From Psychroserpens sp. SPM9 (GTDB taxonomy: Bacteria; Bacteroidota; Bacteroidia; Flavobacteriales; Flavobacteriaceae): a DNA stretch of 64,000 nucleotides. Below, piece after piece: positions 34,777 to 43,965 of this stretch. The position numbers and the translations under genes are program-made. The stretch spans positions 248,001-312,000 of the forward strand of contig NZ_JANZNR010000005.1 of assembly GCF_025153525.1 (NCBI RefSeq). The letters run 5' to 3'. The notes beneath the pieces were generated by a model. The model was not told the origin of the DNA and ran no database searches. It saw nothing but the letters and a program-made list of their open reading frames with translations. The first letter of the stretch is position 1; each line of letters opens with the position of its first letter.

Positions 34777-36648
34777 TTGAACTATCTAACTGTAGAAAAT
34801 ATATCAAAATCTTATGGCGAATTAGAGCTGTTCTCTAATCTCTCTTTCAGTATCCATAAAGATGACAAAATCGCTTTTGTAGCCAAAAACGGTAGCGGAA
34901 AAACCTCCATTCTTAATATCCTTTCTGGTGCAGACACACCTGATTCTGGTCAAATAGTAATGAGAAATGGCTTACGAATTTCCTTTTTATCACAATCGCC
35001 TCAATTTGATCCAAACCTCACCATTAATGATACCATATTCAATTCAGAGTCTCCGCAATTAAAAATTATTGAAAATTACGAGAAAGCCTTGCAAAATCCT
35101 GAAAACACCGAAGCCTATCAAAAAGCTTTCGAGCAAATGGATATTCATAATGCCTGGGAATTTGAACTTCAGTTTAAGCAAATCTTATCACAACTTAAAC
35201 TTGATGACCTCAACCAAAAAATAAGTACCATGTCTGGCGGACAAATAAAAAGGTTGGCATTAGCACAAGCACTTATTAGCAATCCCGATTTACTTGTACT
35301 TGATGAGCCTACCAACCATCTCGATTTAGAAATGATTGAATGGTTAGAGCAGTATTTTGCCAAAGCACAGTTTACATTATTTATGGTTACTCACGACCGT
35401 TATTTTTTAGAACGTGTTTGTAATGAAATTATCGAGTTAGACCACGGAAAACTTTACACATACAAAGGAAATTACAGTTACTATTTAGAAAACAAAGAAG
35501 CACGAATAGCCCAAGAACAAGTCGAAACCGGAAAAGCCAAACAACTCTTCAAAAAAGAGTTGGAATGGATGCGTCGCCAGCCAAAAGCCAGAACCACCAA
35601 ATCTAAATCACGTATTGATGATTTCTCTGACATCAAAAAAAGAGCCCACCAACGCCGAAAGGACCATAAGATTGAATTAGAAATTAATATGGAACGCTTA
35701 GGCAGCAAAATTGTTGAGTTTCATAAGGTTTCAAAATCGTTTAAAGACAAAGTGATTCTCAATGGTTTTGAATACGTTTTCAAACGTGGGGAACGCATTG
35801 GTATTATTGGAAAAAACGGTACAGGCAAATCGACATTCTTAAACATGCTTACCAATAATCTTACACCAGACGCTGGCAAGATAATCATTGGTGAAACTGT
35901 TAAATTTGGATATTATACACAAGGCGGCATCGAAGTCAAACCCGAACAAAAAGTAATTGATGTTATTAAAGCTTTTGGGGAGTATATTCCATTAACCAAA
36001 GGACGTCAAATTAGTGCCAAACAATTATTAGAACGTTTTCTTTTTGATGGCAAAAAGCAACATGATTTTGTTGAAAAATTAAGTGGTGGCGAACAAAAGC
36101 GACTCTACTTGTGTACCGTTTTAATTCAAAATCCTAATTTTTTAATCCTCGATGAGCCTACTAACGACCTTGATATCGTTACCCTGAATATTTTAGAAGA
36201 ATTCCTTCTGGATTTTCCAGGCTGCCTCCTTGTTGTATCGCATGACCGTTATTTCATGGATAAGATTGTAGATCATCTTTTTGTGTTTAAAGGAAATGGT
36301 GAAATTCAGGATTTTCCCGGAAATTATTCCGATTATCGTGAGTATGAAGCCTCAAAACCTCAGGAAGAAAACACTTCAGAAACCCCTACACCTCAAATTT
36401 CAGAAGAAAAAGAAGAGGCTAATAAGGCTCAAAAATTATCTTATAACGAACAAAAAGAATATAAAAACTTAGAAAGTAAAATCCGTGCGCTCGAATTAGA
36501 CAAAAAAGCATTGGAAGCCCAATTTAACGATGCCACATTAACCCAAGATAAAATCAACGAACTATCGCAACAGCTTCAAGTGATATTAGATGCTATAGAG
36601 GAAAAAGAAATGCGCTGGTTTGAATTAGCTGAAAAGTTTGAATCTTAA
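34777..36648 (+). CDS. uup: ABC-F family ATPase (Uup-like)
   Basis: The 623-residue cytoplasmic protein contains two ABC nucleotide-binding domains and no membrane segments. Walker A sites are AKNGSGKTS (36-44) and GKNGTGKST (about 345-353), with SGGQIKRL and SGGEQKRL signatures and DEPTN Walker B ends. A charged coiled-coil extension follows (about 540-623), as in Uup. ABC-F proteins act on ribosomes or in DNA-related functions rather than transport. The start is TTG at 34777, supported by the family-typical beginning NYLTVENISKSYGE; no ATG fits. It is divergent from the polysaccharide operon. Confidence 0.92.
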   Translation: MNYLTVENISKSYGELELFSNLSFSIHKDDKIAFVAKNGSGKTSILNILSGADTPDSGQIVMRNGLRISFLSQSPQFDPNLTINDTIFNSESPQLKIIENYEKALQNPENTEAYQKAFEQMDIHNAWEFELQFKQILSQLKLDDLNQKISTMSGGQIKRLALAQALISNPDLLVLDEPTNHLDLEMIEWLEQYFAKAQFTLFMVTHDRYFLERVCNEIIELDHGKLYTYKGNYSYYLENKEARIAQEQVETGKAKQLFKKELEWMRRQPKARTTKSKSRIDDFSDIKKRAHQRRKDHKIELEINMERLGSKIVEFHKVSKSFKDKVILNGFEYVFKRGERIGIIGKNGTGKSTFLNMLTNNLTPDAGKIIIGETVKFGYYTQGGIEVKPEQKVIDVIKAFGEYIPLTKGRQISAKQLLERFLFDGKKQHDFVEKLSGGEQKRLYLCTVLIQNPNFLILDEPTNDLDIVTLNILEEFLLDFPGCLLVVSHDRYFMDKIVDHLFVFKGNGEIQDFPGNYSDYREYEASKPQEENTSETPTPQISEEKEEANKAQKLSYNEQKEYKNLESKIRALELDKKALEAQFNDATLTQDKINELSQQLQVILDAIEEKEMRWFELAEKFES

Positions 36649-36654
36649 TTTATT

Positions 36655-36682
36655 AGTAGTTGTTAATACCAACTGCTTTTTA
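36655..36682 (+). terminator. intrinsic terminator after the ABC-F gene
   Basis: An 8-base stem (AGTAGTTG pairing with CAACTGCT with one G-T pair, loop TTAATAC) is followed by TTTTTT. It starts 7 bases after the stop of the ABC-F gene. Confidence 0.55.
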
Positions 36683-36721
36683 ACTGTGATATGCTATAAA
36701 CTATAAACCATCTAACTATAC

Positions 36722-37492
36722 GTGTTTCAAATTATTGAATATATCAAGTTTCTAGTATCCTCAACCAATCAGCATGGTGTGCATTCGCCTTTTGTTTATG
36801 ATTTGGTGACCAAATGCTTCTATGACAACACCAAACACGACGCCTATTCTAAACTTAAGGCTTACCGTTCTGCATTAATTACAAATAAAAACACTATTAA
36901 TGTCACCGATTTTGGCTCAGGCTCAAGAGTGTTTAAATCTAACCAACGCCAAATCAGCGCTATTGCAAAAACTTCGGGAACAACGTCAAAAAGAGCCCAG
37001 CTTTTATATCGTCTGGTAACCTATTTTAAGCCAGAACACACCTTAGAACTCGGGACATCTCTGGGCATCGCCTCTTATGCGATGGCTTTGGGCCATTCAA
37101 AAAATAGCATCACTTCAATTGAAGGTTGCTCAAACATTGCTGCGCATACAAAACAACAATTTTCAAAATTTCAGAGCCCTCAAATCACTGTTAAAACTGG
37201 AGCATTTGAAGCGATACTTCCTGAGTTAGACACCAAATTTTATGATTTAATTTTCTTTGATGGCCATCACAATAAGGAAGCCACATTAAAGTATTTCAAT
37301 AGGCTTGTAACTAAAGCGCATAACGATTCCGTGTTTATTTTTGATGATATTCATTGGTCTAAAGACATGCGTGAAGCCTGGGAAACTATAAAAACACACC
37401 CACAAGTAAGCGTCACTATAGACACTTTTTTTTGGGGATTCGTATTTTTCAGAAAAGAACAAGCTAAAGAAAATTTCACCATTAGGTTGTAA
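36722..37492 (+). CDS. class I SAM-dependent methyltransferase (O-methyltransferase-like)
   Basis: The 256-residue protein shows SAM motif I in TLELGTSLGIASYAMA (about 114-129) and an acidic end of strand 2 (SIEGCSN). The FFDGHHNKEATLKYF segment resembles the metal-site part of the O-methyltransferase group. It opens with a conserved-looking NQHGVHSPFVYDL sequence near residue 16, seen in Bacteroidota homologues. The start codon is GTG at 36722; no upstream ATG is in frame. It is probably an independent housekeeping methyltransferase; the acceptor is unknown. Confidence 0.8.
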   Translation: MFQIIEYIKFLVSSTNQHGVHSPFVYDLVTKCFYDNTKHDAYSKLKAYRSALITNKNTINVTDFGSGSRVFKSNQRQISAIAKTSGTTSKRAQLLYRLVTYFKPEHTLELGTSLGIASYAMALGHSKNSITSIEGCSNIAAHTKQQFSKFQSPQITVKTGAFEAILPELDTKFYDLIFFDGHHNKEATLKYFNRLVTKAHNDSVFIFDDIHWSKDMREAWETIKTHPQVSVTIDTFFWGFVFFRKEQAKENFTIRL

Positions 37493-37560
37493 CATCACTC
37501 CCTATTTAGCGTCATATTGATTATATTGCAAATGCGCATCAATTAAAAGCAAACTTCTGT

Positions 37561-38244
37561 ATGAGTAATGTCATTGAAATTAGAAATATCATCCGTGATT
37601 TTGAACTTGGCCAAGAAATCGTTCACGTTTTAAAAGGCATCGATTTAGATATCGAACTTGGTGATTATGTCGCTATCATGGGACCTTCAGGTTCAGGAAA
37701 ATCAACACTAATGAATCTTTTAGGTTGCCTCGATACGCCAACTGCGGGAACGTATATTCTTAACGGAAAAGATGTAAGCAAGATGAGTGATGACGAATTA
37801 GCCGACATTAGAAATACTGAAATTGGTTTCGTTTTTCAAACCTTTAATTTGTTGCCCAGAACTACCGCTTTAGATAATGTAGCCTTGCCAATGGTATATG
37901 CCGGAATGTCTAAAGCACAACGCAACAAACGCGCTGAAGAGGTCTTAACAGATGTCGGACTCGCAGATCGAATGGATCATAAACCCAACCAGCTTTCTGG
38001 TGGGCAACGCCAACGTGTAGCCGTAGGTCGAGCCTTAGTAAATAAACCTTCTATCATATTAGCCGATGAGCCAACAGGAAACTTAGACTCTAAAACCGGA
38101 CATGAAATCATGGCACTTTTTGATGAGATTCATAAAGCAGGAAATACGGTGATTATGGTTACACATGAAGAAGATATTGCAGCTCATGCCAGTCGGGTTA
38201 TCAGACTTAGAGATGGTATTATAGAAAGTGACACAAGAAACTAA
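37561..38244 (+). CDS. ABC transporter ATP-binding protein (LolD/MacB-like)
   Basis: The 227-residue protein is a single ABC domain with Walker [10 protein letters not shown] (41-49), [19 protein letters not shown] (Q-loop region), signature [15 protein letters not shown] (about 143-157) and Walker [12 protein letters not shown]. The wording matches the LolD/MacB/FtsE group that powers lipoprotein release or macrolide and peptide export. No cognate permease is encoded next to it, so its membrane partner lies elsewhere. Confidence 0.93.
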   Translation: MSNVIEIRNIIRDFELGQEIVHVLKGIDLDIELGDYVAIMGPSGSGKSTLMNLLGCLDTPTAGTYILNGKDVSKMSDDELADIRNTEIGFVFQTFNLLPRTTALDNVALPMVYAGMSKAQRNKRAEEVLTDVGLADRMDHKPNQLSGGQRQRVAVGRALVNKPSIILADEPTGNLDSKTGHEIMALFDEIHKAGNTVIMVTHEEDIAAHASRVIRLRDGIIESDTRN

Positions 38245-38261
38245 ATGTAAAATAAATCGTC

Positions 38262-38387
38262 ATGCTTTGGGTGTTATTAATTATCGGTTTTTTTATGATG
38301 ATCAAAATGATTAGCAAAAACAACGATCGCCTCAGAGAACGTCGCAACAAAGACTCTATGTTTAATAAGCGCCGATTCAAACGTTAG
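38262..38387 (+). CDS. 41-residue single-pass membrane microprotein (hypothetical)
   Basis: An ATG at 38262 opens a 41-codon frame closing with TAG at 38387. The product has a hydrophobic N-terminal half (LWVLLIIGFFMM) followed by a very basic tail rich in Arg and Lys (about 12 basic residues in the last 27). It lies 17 bases after the ABC ATPase stop on the same strand, as expected for a cotranscribed gene. The composition contrast and location argue for a real gene, but I know no homologue. Confidence 0.5.
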   Translation: MLWVLLIIGFFMMIKMISKNNDRLRERRNKDSMFNKRRFKR

Positions 38388-38460
38388 ACGACTCAAATTC
38401 ACCATCCTTTTTAAGAATAAAACGTTTGCCTTTTAGCCTATTACTCGTTAACTTGCCTCT

Positions 38461-39036
38461 ATGAAAATATACACCAAAACTGGAGATAAAGGCACCACAG
38501 CACTTTTTGGAGGTACTCGCGTCCCTAAACATCATATTCGTATTGATAGCTACGGAACAGTAGACGAACTCAATTCACATTTAGGTCTTATCAGAGACCA
38601 AAATATCAACCATCATTATAAAGATGTGCTTATAGACATTCAGGATAAATTATTTACAGTTGGCGCTATTTTGGCAACCGACCCTGAAAAAGCGACGCTT
38701 AAAAATGGTAAAGACCGACTCAATATCCCAAAAATTTCTGAAGCTGATATCACGCTACTTGAAACAGAAATGGATAGGATGAACGAATCGTTACCACCTA
38801 TGACGCACTTTGTATTACCTGGCGGACACCAAACGGTGTCATTCTGTCACATTGCGCGTTGTGTATGCCGCAGAGCCGAACGTTTAGCCAGTGCCTTAAA
38901 CGATTTAGAACCCTTTCAACCGGAAAGCTTAAAGTACTTAAACCGACTTTCTGACTACCTCTTTGTATTGGCACGAAAGTTGTCTTATGACTTACAAGCC
39001 GAAGAAGTAAAATGGATTCCGAAGAAAGAATCCTAG
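38461..39036 (+). CDS. PduO-type ATP:cob(I)alamin adenosyltransferase
   Basis: The 191-residue protein begins with the family signature KIYTKTGDKGTTALFGG and continues with VDELNSHLG (about 35-43), both from the ATP-binding site of PduO/MMAB enzymes. Near residue 139 is the helix ARCVCRRAERLA, also highly conserved. It transfers the adenosyl group of ATP to cob(I)alamin to make adenosylcobalamin. This coenzyme serves methylmalonyl-CoA mutase, whose accessory GTPase MeaB is encoded at 51229. The mutase itself is not in the window. Confidence 0.93.
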   Translation: MKIYTKTGDKGTTALFGGTRVPKHHIRIDSYGTVDELNSHLGLIRDQNINHHYKDVLIDIQDKLFTVGAILATDPEKATLKNGKDRLNIPKISEADITLLETEMDRMNESLPPMTHFVLPGGHQTVSFCHIARCVCRRAERLASALNDLEPFQPESLKYLNRLSDYLFVLARKLSYDLQAEEVKWIPKKES

Positions 39037-39350
39037 TGTTATGTCACATTAAAATAACGCATTAGGCAATCGTGTAATTTGTGATAGGTTTAGGCAAAAA
39101 ATAATTGCATAGCCATAGCTACGAAATTAGTTTTTAACGAAGAGATACCACAAAAGACATTTTGGATAATGTGAATGTTTTGATTTGACTTAACACTTAA
39201 GTACCACTTTGCAGAATAAATTAGAAGTTCTACTTGGCTTAAATGATTGAAAATGTAAGTTCTTTAAAATTATTATTTAATTAATTCGTTTTTTTCTTGA
39301 CTTTATGAACTATAATTTTATTTTTGCAAAAAAATAAATACCATTAAGAA
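39037..39350 (+). other. 314-base intergenic region with the DUF2795 promoter
   Basis: The region between the adenosyltransferase and DUF2795 genes is AT-rich and has no open frame I would call. Its only recognisable element is the promoter at 39297-39326. The remaining about 260 bases show no repeat, RNA gene or terminator that I can support. Confidence 0.5.
39297..39326 (+). promoter_or_regulatory. Bacteroidota promoter (TTG, 19-base spacer, TATTTTTG)
   Basis: TTG at 39297-39299 and TATTTTTG at 39319-39326 match both halves of the Bacteroidota sigma-A consensus with a 19-base spacer. Transcription would begin near 39333, 18 bases before the ATG of the DUF2795 gene at 39351. Confidence 0.65.
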
Positions 39351-39572
39351 ATGTATTGGACATTAGAATTAGCATCCTATTTAAGTGATGCGCCTTGGCC
39401 AGCGACAAAAGACGAATTGATTGACTACGCTATTAGAACAGGAGCTCCTTTAGAAGTTGTTGAAAATCTACAAGCGATAGAAGACGAAGGCGACTCTTAT
39501 GATTCCATAGAAGAAATCTGGTCAGATTATCCTACTGACGAAGATTATCTCTGGAACGAAGACGAATATTAA
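39351..39572 (+). CDS. DUF2795 domain protein
   Basis: This 73-residue acidic protein matches the DUF2795 family: WTLELASYLSDAPWPATKDELIDYAIRTG in the N-terminal part, followed by an Asp/Glu-rich tail (EDEGDSYDSIEEIWSDYPTDEDY). Bacteroidota genomes often carry it close to secA, as here. It is small, soluble and of unknown function. A good promoter precedes it and a strong terminator follows at 39616, so it is its own transcription unit. Confidence 0.85.
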   Translation: MYWTLELASYLSDAPWPATKDELIDYAIRTGAPLEVVENLQAIEDEGDSYDSIEEIWSDYPTDEDYLWNEDEY

Positions 39573-39615
39573 AGTAATTTGGCGTTCAAGTTACATTAAA
39601 CGTAAAATAAAAGTT

Positions 39616-39642
39616 AAAAAGTCTCATACTGAGACTTTTTTT
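39616..39642 (+). terminator. intrinsic terminator after the DUF2795 gene
   Basis: An 11-base perfect stem (AAAAAGTCTCA with TGAGACTTTTT, loop TAC) continues into a T-run. It lies 44 bases after the stop of the DUF2795 gene and closes a single-gene transcription unit. Confidence 0.85.
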
Positions 39643-39858
39643 GTGCCTGAATCTTTCAGTATAACTAACACAAATCCTATCTTTGAAACCTAAGAATTTT
39701 GAAGATAAGACGTTATCTAAAAACACATAATATAGCGCAGCCTGAATGCATTTCTGGTTCTCTATAAAAGGTTCACCTAAATTATGAGATTCTGAACCAA
39801 GTTAAGAATAACAAATTCAAATGTTTTGAGATAATGTCATTAAATAAAATAAACACCA

Positions 39859-42800
39859 ATGAGTTTTTTAAATTCAGTATTAAAAGTATTTGTAGGAGAC
39901 AAAGCCAAACAAGATGTAAAGGCACTCTCTCCTATCGTTGAAAAAGTAAAAGCATTTGAAAGCGCTCTTGAGCAATTATCACATGATGAGTTAAGAGCAA
40001 AAACAGCAGCCTTCAAAGCAAAAATTGCCGAAGCACGCAAACCGCTTCAGGATACCATCGATCAATTATTAAAAGACGCTGAAGCTACCGATGACATCGA
40101 TAAAAGAGAAGATATCTATGTCGAAATCGATAAAATCAAAGATGATATTTATCAAGTCACAGAAGATGTTCTAAACGACATCATGGCCGAAGCCTTTGCT
40201 GTTGTTAAAGAAACTGCCAAACGTTTTGTTCACAATACAGAAATTCCGGTACAAGCCAATGAGTTTGACCGTTTAATTTCTGGAGATAAAGACTATGTGT
40301 CCTTAGAAGGTGATAAAGCCATTTGGGCTAATTCTTGGGATGCTGCAGGAAAGCCAATTACTTGGGACATGATTCATTACGATGTTCAGCTTATTGGTGG
40401 TGCCGCCATGCATCAAGGTAAAATTGCTGAGATGCAAACGGGTGAAGGAAAAACCTTAGTAGCAACGCTTCCAGTATATCTCAATGCGCTTGCAGGAAAA
40501 GGTGTTCACTTAGTCACAGTTAACGATTATCTTGCCAAACGTGATAGCGCGTGGATGGCTCCTATTTTCGAATTTCACGGCTTAAGTGTCGATTGTATTG
40601 ATTACCACACACCAAACTCTGAAGCACGTCGTAAAGCTTATAGAGCTGATATTACTTACGGAACAAACAACGAATTTGGCTTTGATTACTTAAGAGATAA
40701 CATGGCGCACTCGCCAGATGATTTGGTACAACGTCCGCATCACTACGCTATTGTAGATGAGGTCGATTCGGTATTGGTCGATGATGCGCGTACACCTTTA
40801 ATTATTTCCGGACCTATTCCGCAAGGAGATCGTCACGAGTTTACAGAATTAAAACCAAAAGTAGAAGACCTTGCTAATATTCAAAGAAAAGAACTGGTTG
40901 GTGTTTTAGCCGAAGCTAAAAAGTTAATTGCTGAAGGTGATACTAAAGAAGGAGGTTTCCTTTTATTAAGAGCCTACAGAGGGATTCCGAAGAATAAAGC
41001 CTTAATTAAATTCTTAAGTGAAGAAGGTATCAAACAATTACTTCAGAAGACCGAAAACTTCTACATGCAAGATAACAATAGAGAAATGCCTAAAGTAGAT
41101 GCAGAACTCTACTACGTTATCGAAGAAAAAAACAATCAAGTTGAATTAACCGATAAAGGGGTTGAATACCTCTCTGGTAAAGATAACCCTGACTTTTTCG
41201 TGATGCCTGAAATTGGGATGGAAATCTCAAAAATTGAAGCAAAAGGCTTGTCTAAAGAAGAAGAAGCGGCCGAAAAAGAAGAATTATTTAGAGATTTTGG
41301 TATCAAATCAGAACGTATCCATACACTCAACCAATTATTAAAAGCTTATGCTTTGTTTGAAAAAGACATTCAGTATGTCGTTATGGACAATAAAGTAATG
41401 ATTGTTGATGAGCAAACAGGTCGTATTATGGATGGACGTCGTTATAGCGATGGTTTACACCAGGCGATTGAAGCCAAAGAAAATGTAAAAATTGAAGACG
41501 CTACCCAAACCTTTGCCACAGTAACCCTTCAGAATTATTTCAGAATGTATCGTAAACTTTCTGGTATGACAGGAACTGCTGTGACTGAAGCAGGAGAATT
41601 CTGGGAAATCTATAAACTGGATGTGGTTGAAATTCCAACCAACAGACCTATCGCTCGTGATGACAGAGAGGATTTGGTATATAAAACCAAGCGTGAAAAA
41701 TACAATGCTGTTATCGATGAAGTGACTAAATTATCACAAGCTGGTCGACCGGTTTTAATTGGTACAACCAGTGTTGAGATTTCAGAATTATTAGGTAAAA
41801 TGCTTTCCATTAGAAAAGTACCTCATAACGTATTAAACGCAAAACTTCATAAAAAAGAAGCCGATATTGTTGCCGAAGCAGGACAACCTGGGCAAGTAAC
41901 TATTGCAACCAATATGGCAGGTCGTGGTACCGATATTAAGTTAACCGAAGCTGTAAAAGAAGCTGGCGGTCTGGCTATTGTAGGTACCGAACGTCATGAT
42001 TCACGTCGTGTCGACAGACAATTACGTGGTCGTGCTGGACGTCAAGGAGATCCAGGAAGCTCGCAGTTTTATGTTTCCTTAGAAGATAATTTAATGCGTT
42101 TATTTGGTAGTGAACGAATTGCCAAAATGATGGATAAAATGGGATTAAAGGAAGGTGAAGTGATTCAGCATTCTATGATTTCAAAGTCGATTGAACGTGC
42201 ACAAAAGAAGGTGGAAGAAAATCAATTTGGTGTTCGTAAGCGTTTGTTAGAATATGATGATGTGATGAATGCTCAACGTGAAGTTGTGTATAAACGTCGT
42301 CGCCACGCTCTTGAAGGGGAACGTCTTCGTGTGGATTTAGCAAATATGATTTATGATACTTCGGAAGGCATTGTTGAAACCAATAAAAACGCTGAAGATT
42401 TTAAGAATTTTGAATTTGAATTGATTAGATACTTCTCAATGAGTTCTCCAATTTCTGAAGCTGAATTTGCTAAAGGTTCCGTTCAAGATATTGCTGGAAA
42501 AGTTTATAAAGCTGCATTTGAGCATTACCGAGAAAAAATGCAGCGCAATGCTGAATTAGCATTTCCTGTTATTGAGAATGTCTACCTGAATCAGCGTGAC
42601 AAATACAAACGTATTGTTGTTCCTTTTACTGATGGCGTGAAGAATTTACAAGTCGTTACAGATCTTGAAAAAGCCTATGAAACAAAGGGAACTCAGTTAA
42701 TTAACGATTTTGAAAAGAACATTACTTTAGCCATTGTAGACGATGCCTGGAAAACGCATTTACGTAAAATGGATGAGTTAAAACAATCGGTACAGTTAGC

Positions 42801-43212
42801 GGTTCACGAGCAAAAAGATCCTTTATTAATTTACAAGTTCGAAGCCTTTGAGTTATTCAAACAAATGATTGATCAAGTGAATAAAGATGTGATTTCATTT
42901 TTATTTAAAGGAGAATTACCAACCGAAACTCAGAACAATATCCAAGAAGCGAAAGCGCGCAAGCAAGAAAAATTGCAAACTCAGAAAGACGAAATCCCAA
43001 ATATGGATGAACGTGCTGCGCAAAGTAGAGCTGCTGGAAATACACAACGTCAACCTGAAGTTGTTGAAACGATTGTACGCGACAAACCAAAAATTGGTCG
43101 TAACGATCGTGTGACAATTAAACATGTAATGAGTGGCGAAAACAAAACGGTAAAATACAAACAAGCCGAACCTTTAATTGCTAAAGGCGAATGGGTACTT
43201 ATCGAAGAATAG
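39859..43212 (+). CDS. secA: preprotein translocase ATPase SecA
   Basis: SecA drives the Sec translocon. The 1117-residue protein has Walker A MQTGEGKTLVA, the DEVDSVLVDDARTPLIISGP block, GTDIKL with the RGRAGRQGDPG motif of the second motor domain, and preprotein cross-linking and helical scaffold regions. It is about 200 residues longer than E. coli SecA. Part of this is an insertion of about 100 residues (RKELVGVLAEAKKL to about IEEKNN) after the first motor motifs, common in Bacteroidota. The C-terminus lacks the Cys-rich zinc motif that binds SecB in proteobacteria. A strong terminator follows. Confidence 0.98.
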   Translation: MSFLNSVLKVFVGDKAKQDVKALSPIVEKVKAFESALEQLSHDELRAKTAAFKAKIAEARKPLQDTIDQLLKDAEATDDIDKREDIYVEIDKIKDDIYQVTEDVLNDIMAEAFAVVKETAKRFVHNTEIPVQANEFDRLISGDKDYVSLEGDKAIWANSWDAAGKPITWDMIHYDVQLIGGAAMHQGKIAEMQTGEGKTLVATLPVYLNALAGKGVHLVTVNDYLAKRDSAWMAPIFEFHGLSVDCIDYHTPNSEARRKAYRADITYGTNNEFGFDYLRDNMAHSPDDLVQRPHHYAIVDEVDSVLVDDARTPLIISGPIPQGDRHEFTELKPKVEDLANIQRKELVGVLAEAKKLIAEGDTKEGGFLLLRAYRGIPKNKALIKFLSEEGIKQLLQKTENFYMQDNNREMPKVDAELYYVIEEKNNQVELTDKGVEYLSGKDNPDFFVMPEIGMEISKIEAKGLSKEEEAAEKEELFRDFGIKSERIHTLNQLLKAYALFEKDIQYVVMDNKVMIVDEQTGRIMDGRRYSDGLHQAIEAKENVKIEDATQTFATVTLQNYFRMYRKLSGMTGTAVTEAGEFWEIYKLDVVEIPTNRPIARDDREDLVYKTKREKYNAVIDEVTKLSQAGRPVLIGTTSVEISELLGKMLSIRKVPHNVLNAKLHKKEADIVAEAGQPGQVTIATNMAGRGTDIKLTEAVKEAGGLAIVGTERHDSRRVDRQLRGRAGRQGDPGSSQFYVSLEDNLMRLFGSERIAKMMDKMGLKEGEVIQHSMISKSIERAQKKVEENQFGVRKRLLEYDDVMNAQREVVYKRRRHALEGERLRVDLANMIYDTSEGIVETNKNAEDFKNFEFELIRYFSMSSPISEAEFAKGSVQDIAGKVYKAAFEHYREKMQRNAELAFPVIENVYLNQRDKYKRIVVPFTDGVKNLQVVTDLEKAYETKGTQLINDFEKNITLAIVDDAWKTHLRKMDELKQSVQLAVHEQKDPLLIYKFEAFELFKQMIDQVNKDVISFLFKGELPTETQNNIQEAKARKQEKLQTQKDEIPNMDERAAQSRAAGNTQRQPEVVETIVRDKPKIGRNDRVTIKHVMSGENKTVKYKQAEPLIAKGEWVLIEE

Positions 43213-43296
43213 ATGAATCCAATTGGTTTTTAATTATCCTGAACGTGTTTCAGAATTATATATAAAACAGTCATTCAAAACGAAATGACATATCTA

Positions 43297-43329
43297 AAAA
43301 AATCCCAAACATGACGTTTGGGATTTTTT
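43297..43329 (+). terminator. intrinsic terminator after secA
   Basis: A 14-base stem (AAAAAATCCCAAAC with GTTTGGGATTTTTT, loop ATGAC) ends in a T-run, 84 bases after the secA stop. Confidence 0.85.
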
Positions 43330-43436
43330 GTTTACAATAAATTAAATTGTTTCATTATTATAAGTTATATTTTACTATATTCATAACCAATACGTTATAT
43401 TCAAAAATCAATTTCACAAACCAAACAACCATCAAC

Positions 43437-43955
43437 ATGAAAAAATTAATTTTCTTTATTGCATTATTAATGTGTACCACAGTATTTGCTCAAGACCGAA
43501 TAATTAAACCCAAACCAACATTGACGATTGTTGATGTGAAAAATTTTGATTTCAATTCAAACTTTTTAAATGTTTATTATCAAATAGATGATTATGAAAT
43601 AATCCCATTGAAAATATTATTTTTTAAACAAAAGCACACCACCGAAGTGATTAATGAAGCAACATCTAAAACGGTACCTGTATCAACAATTATGATCAAA
43701 GGAGAGTATTCTAAAAATGGAACAAAAAGTGTTTACTTCAAATATAGTTATACAGATATGGATGCTTTCTTAGCGATAAAATCCTTATTCGAAAACTATG
43801 ATCAAGAAGGGAAGCTTATTTTAATCAAATCTCCAGCAAAAATTGGTGATCCTACTACAATTAATGTCCCAGGTAGCGAAAGTAAACAAAGCATATTCCC
43901 AATACAAAACGACCAAATTGAATATATTCATAAAGCTTCTACTAAAATGTTTTAA
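43437..43955 (+). CDS. secreted protein of unknown function
   Basis: From the ATG at 43437 the product is 172 residues with a clear signal peptide (KKLIFFIALLMCTTVFA, cleavage before Gln). A reading from 43347 adds 30 residues with no signal likeness and is not needed. The mature part is beta-rich, with alternating charged and hydrophobic residues, and has no motif I recognise. The next gene starts 10 bases later on the same strand, so the two are probably cotranscribed and may act together in the periplasm or outer membrane. Confidence 0.7.
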   Translation: MKKLIFFIALLMCTTVFAQDRIIKPKPTLTIVDVKNFDFNSNFLNVYYQIDDYEIIPLKILFFKQKHTTEVINEATSKTVPVSTIMIKGEYSKNGTKSVYFKYSYTDMDAFLAIKSLFENYDQEGKLILIKSPAKIGDPTTINVPGSESKQSIFPIQNDQIEYIHKASTKMF

Positions 43956-43965
43956 AAACATCCAT

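Noticed and set aside
43347-43436. Extended start of the secreted protein after secA
   Set aside because: The added 30 residues show no signal-peptide character and the next ATG gives an ideal signal peptide.
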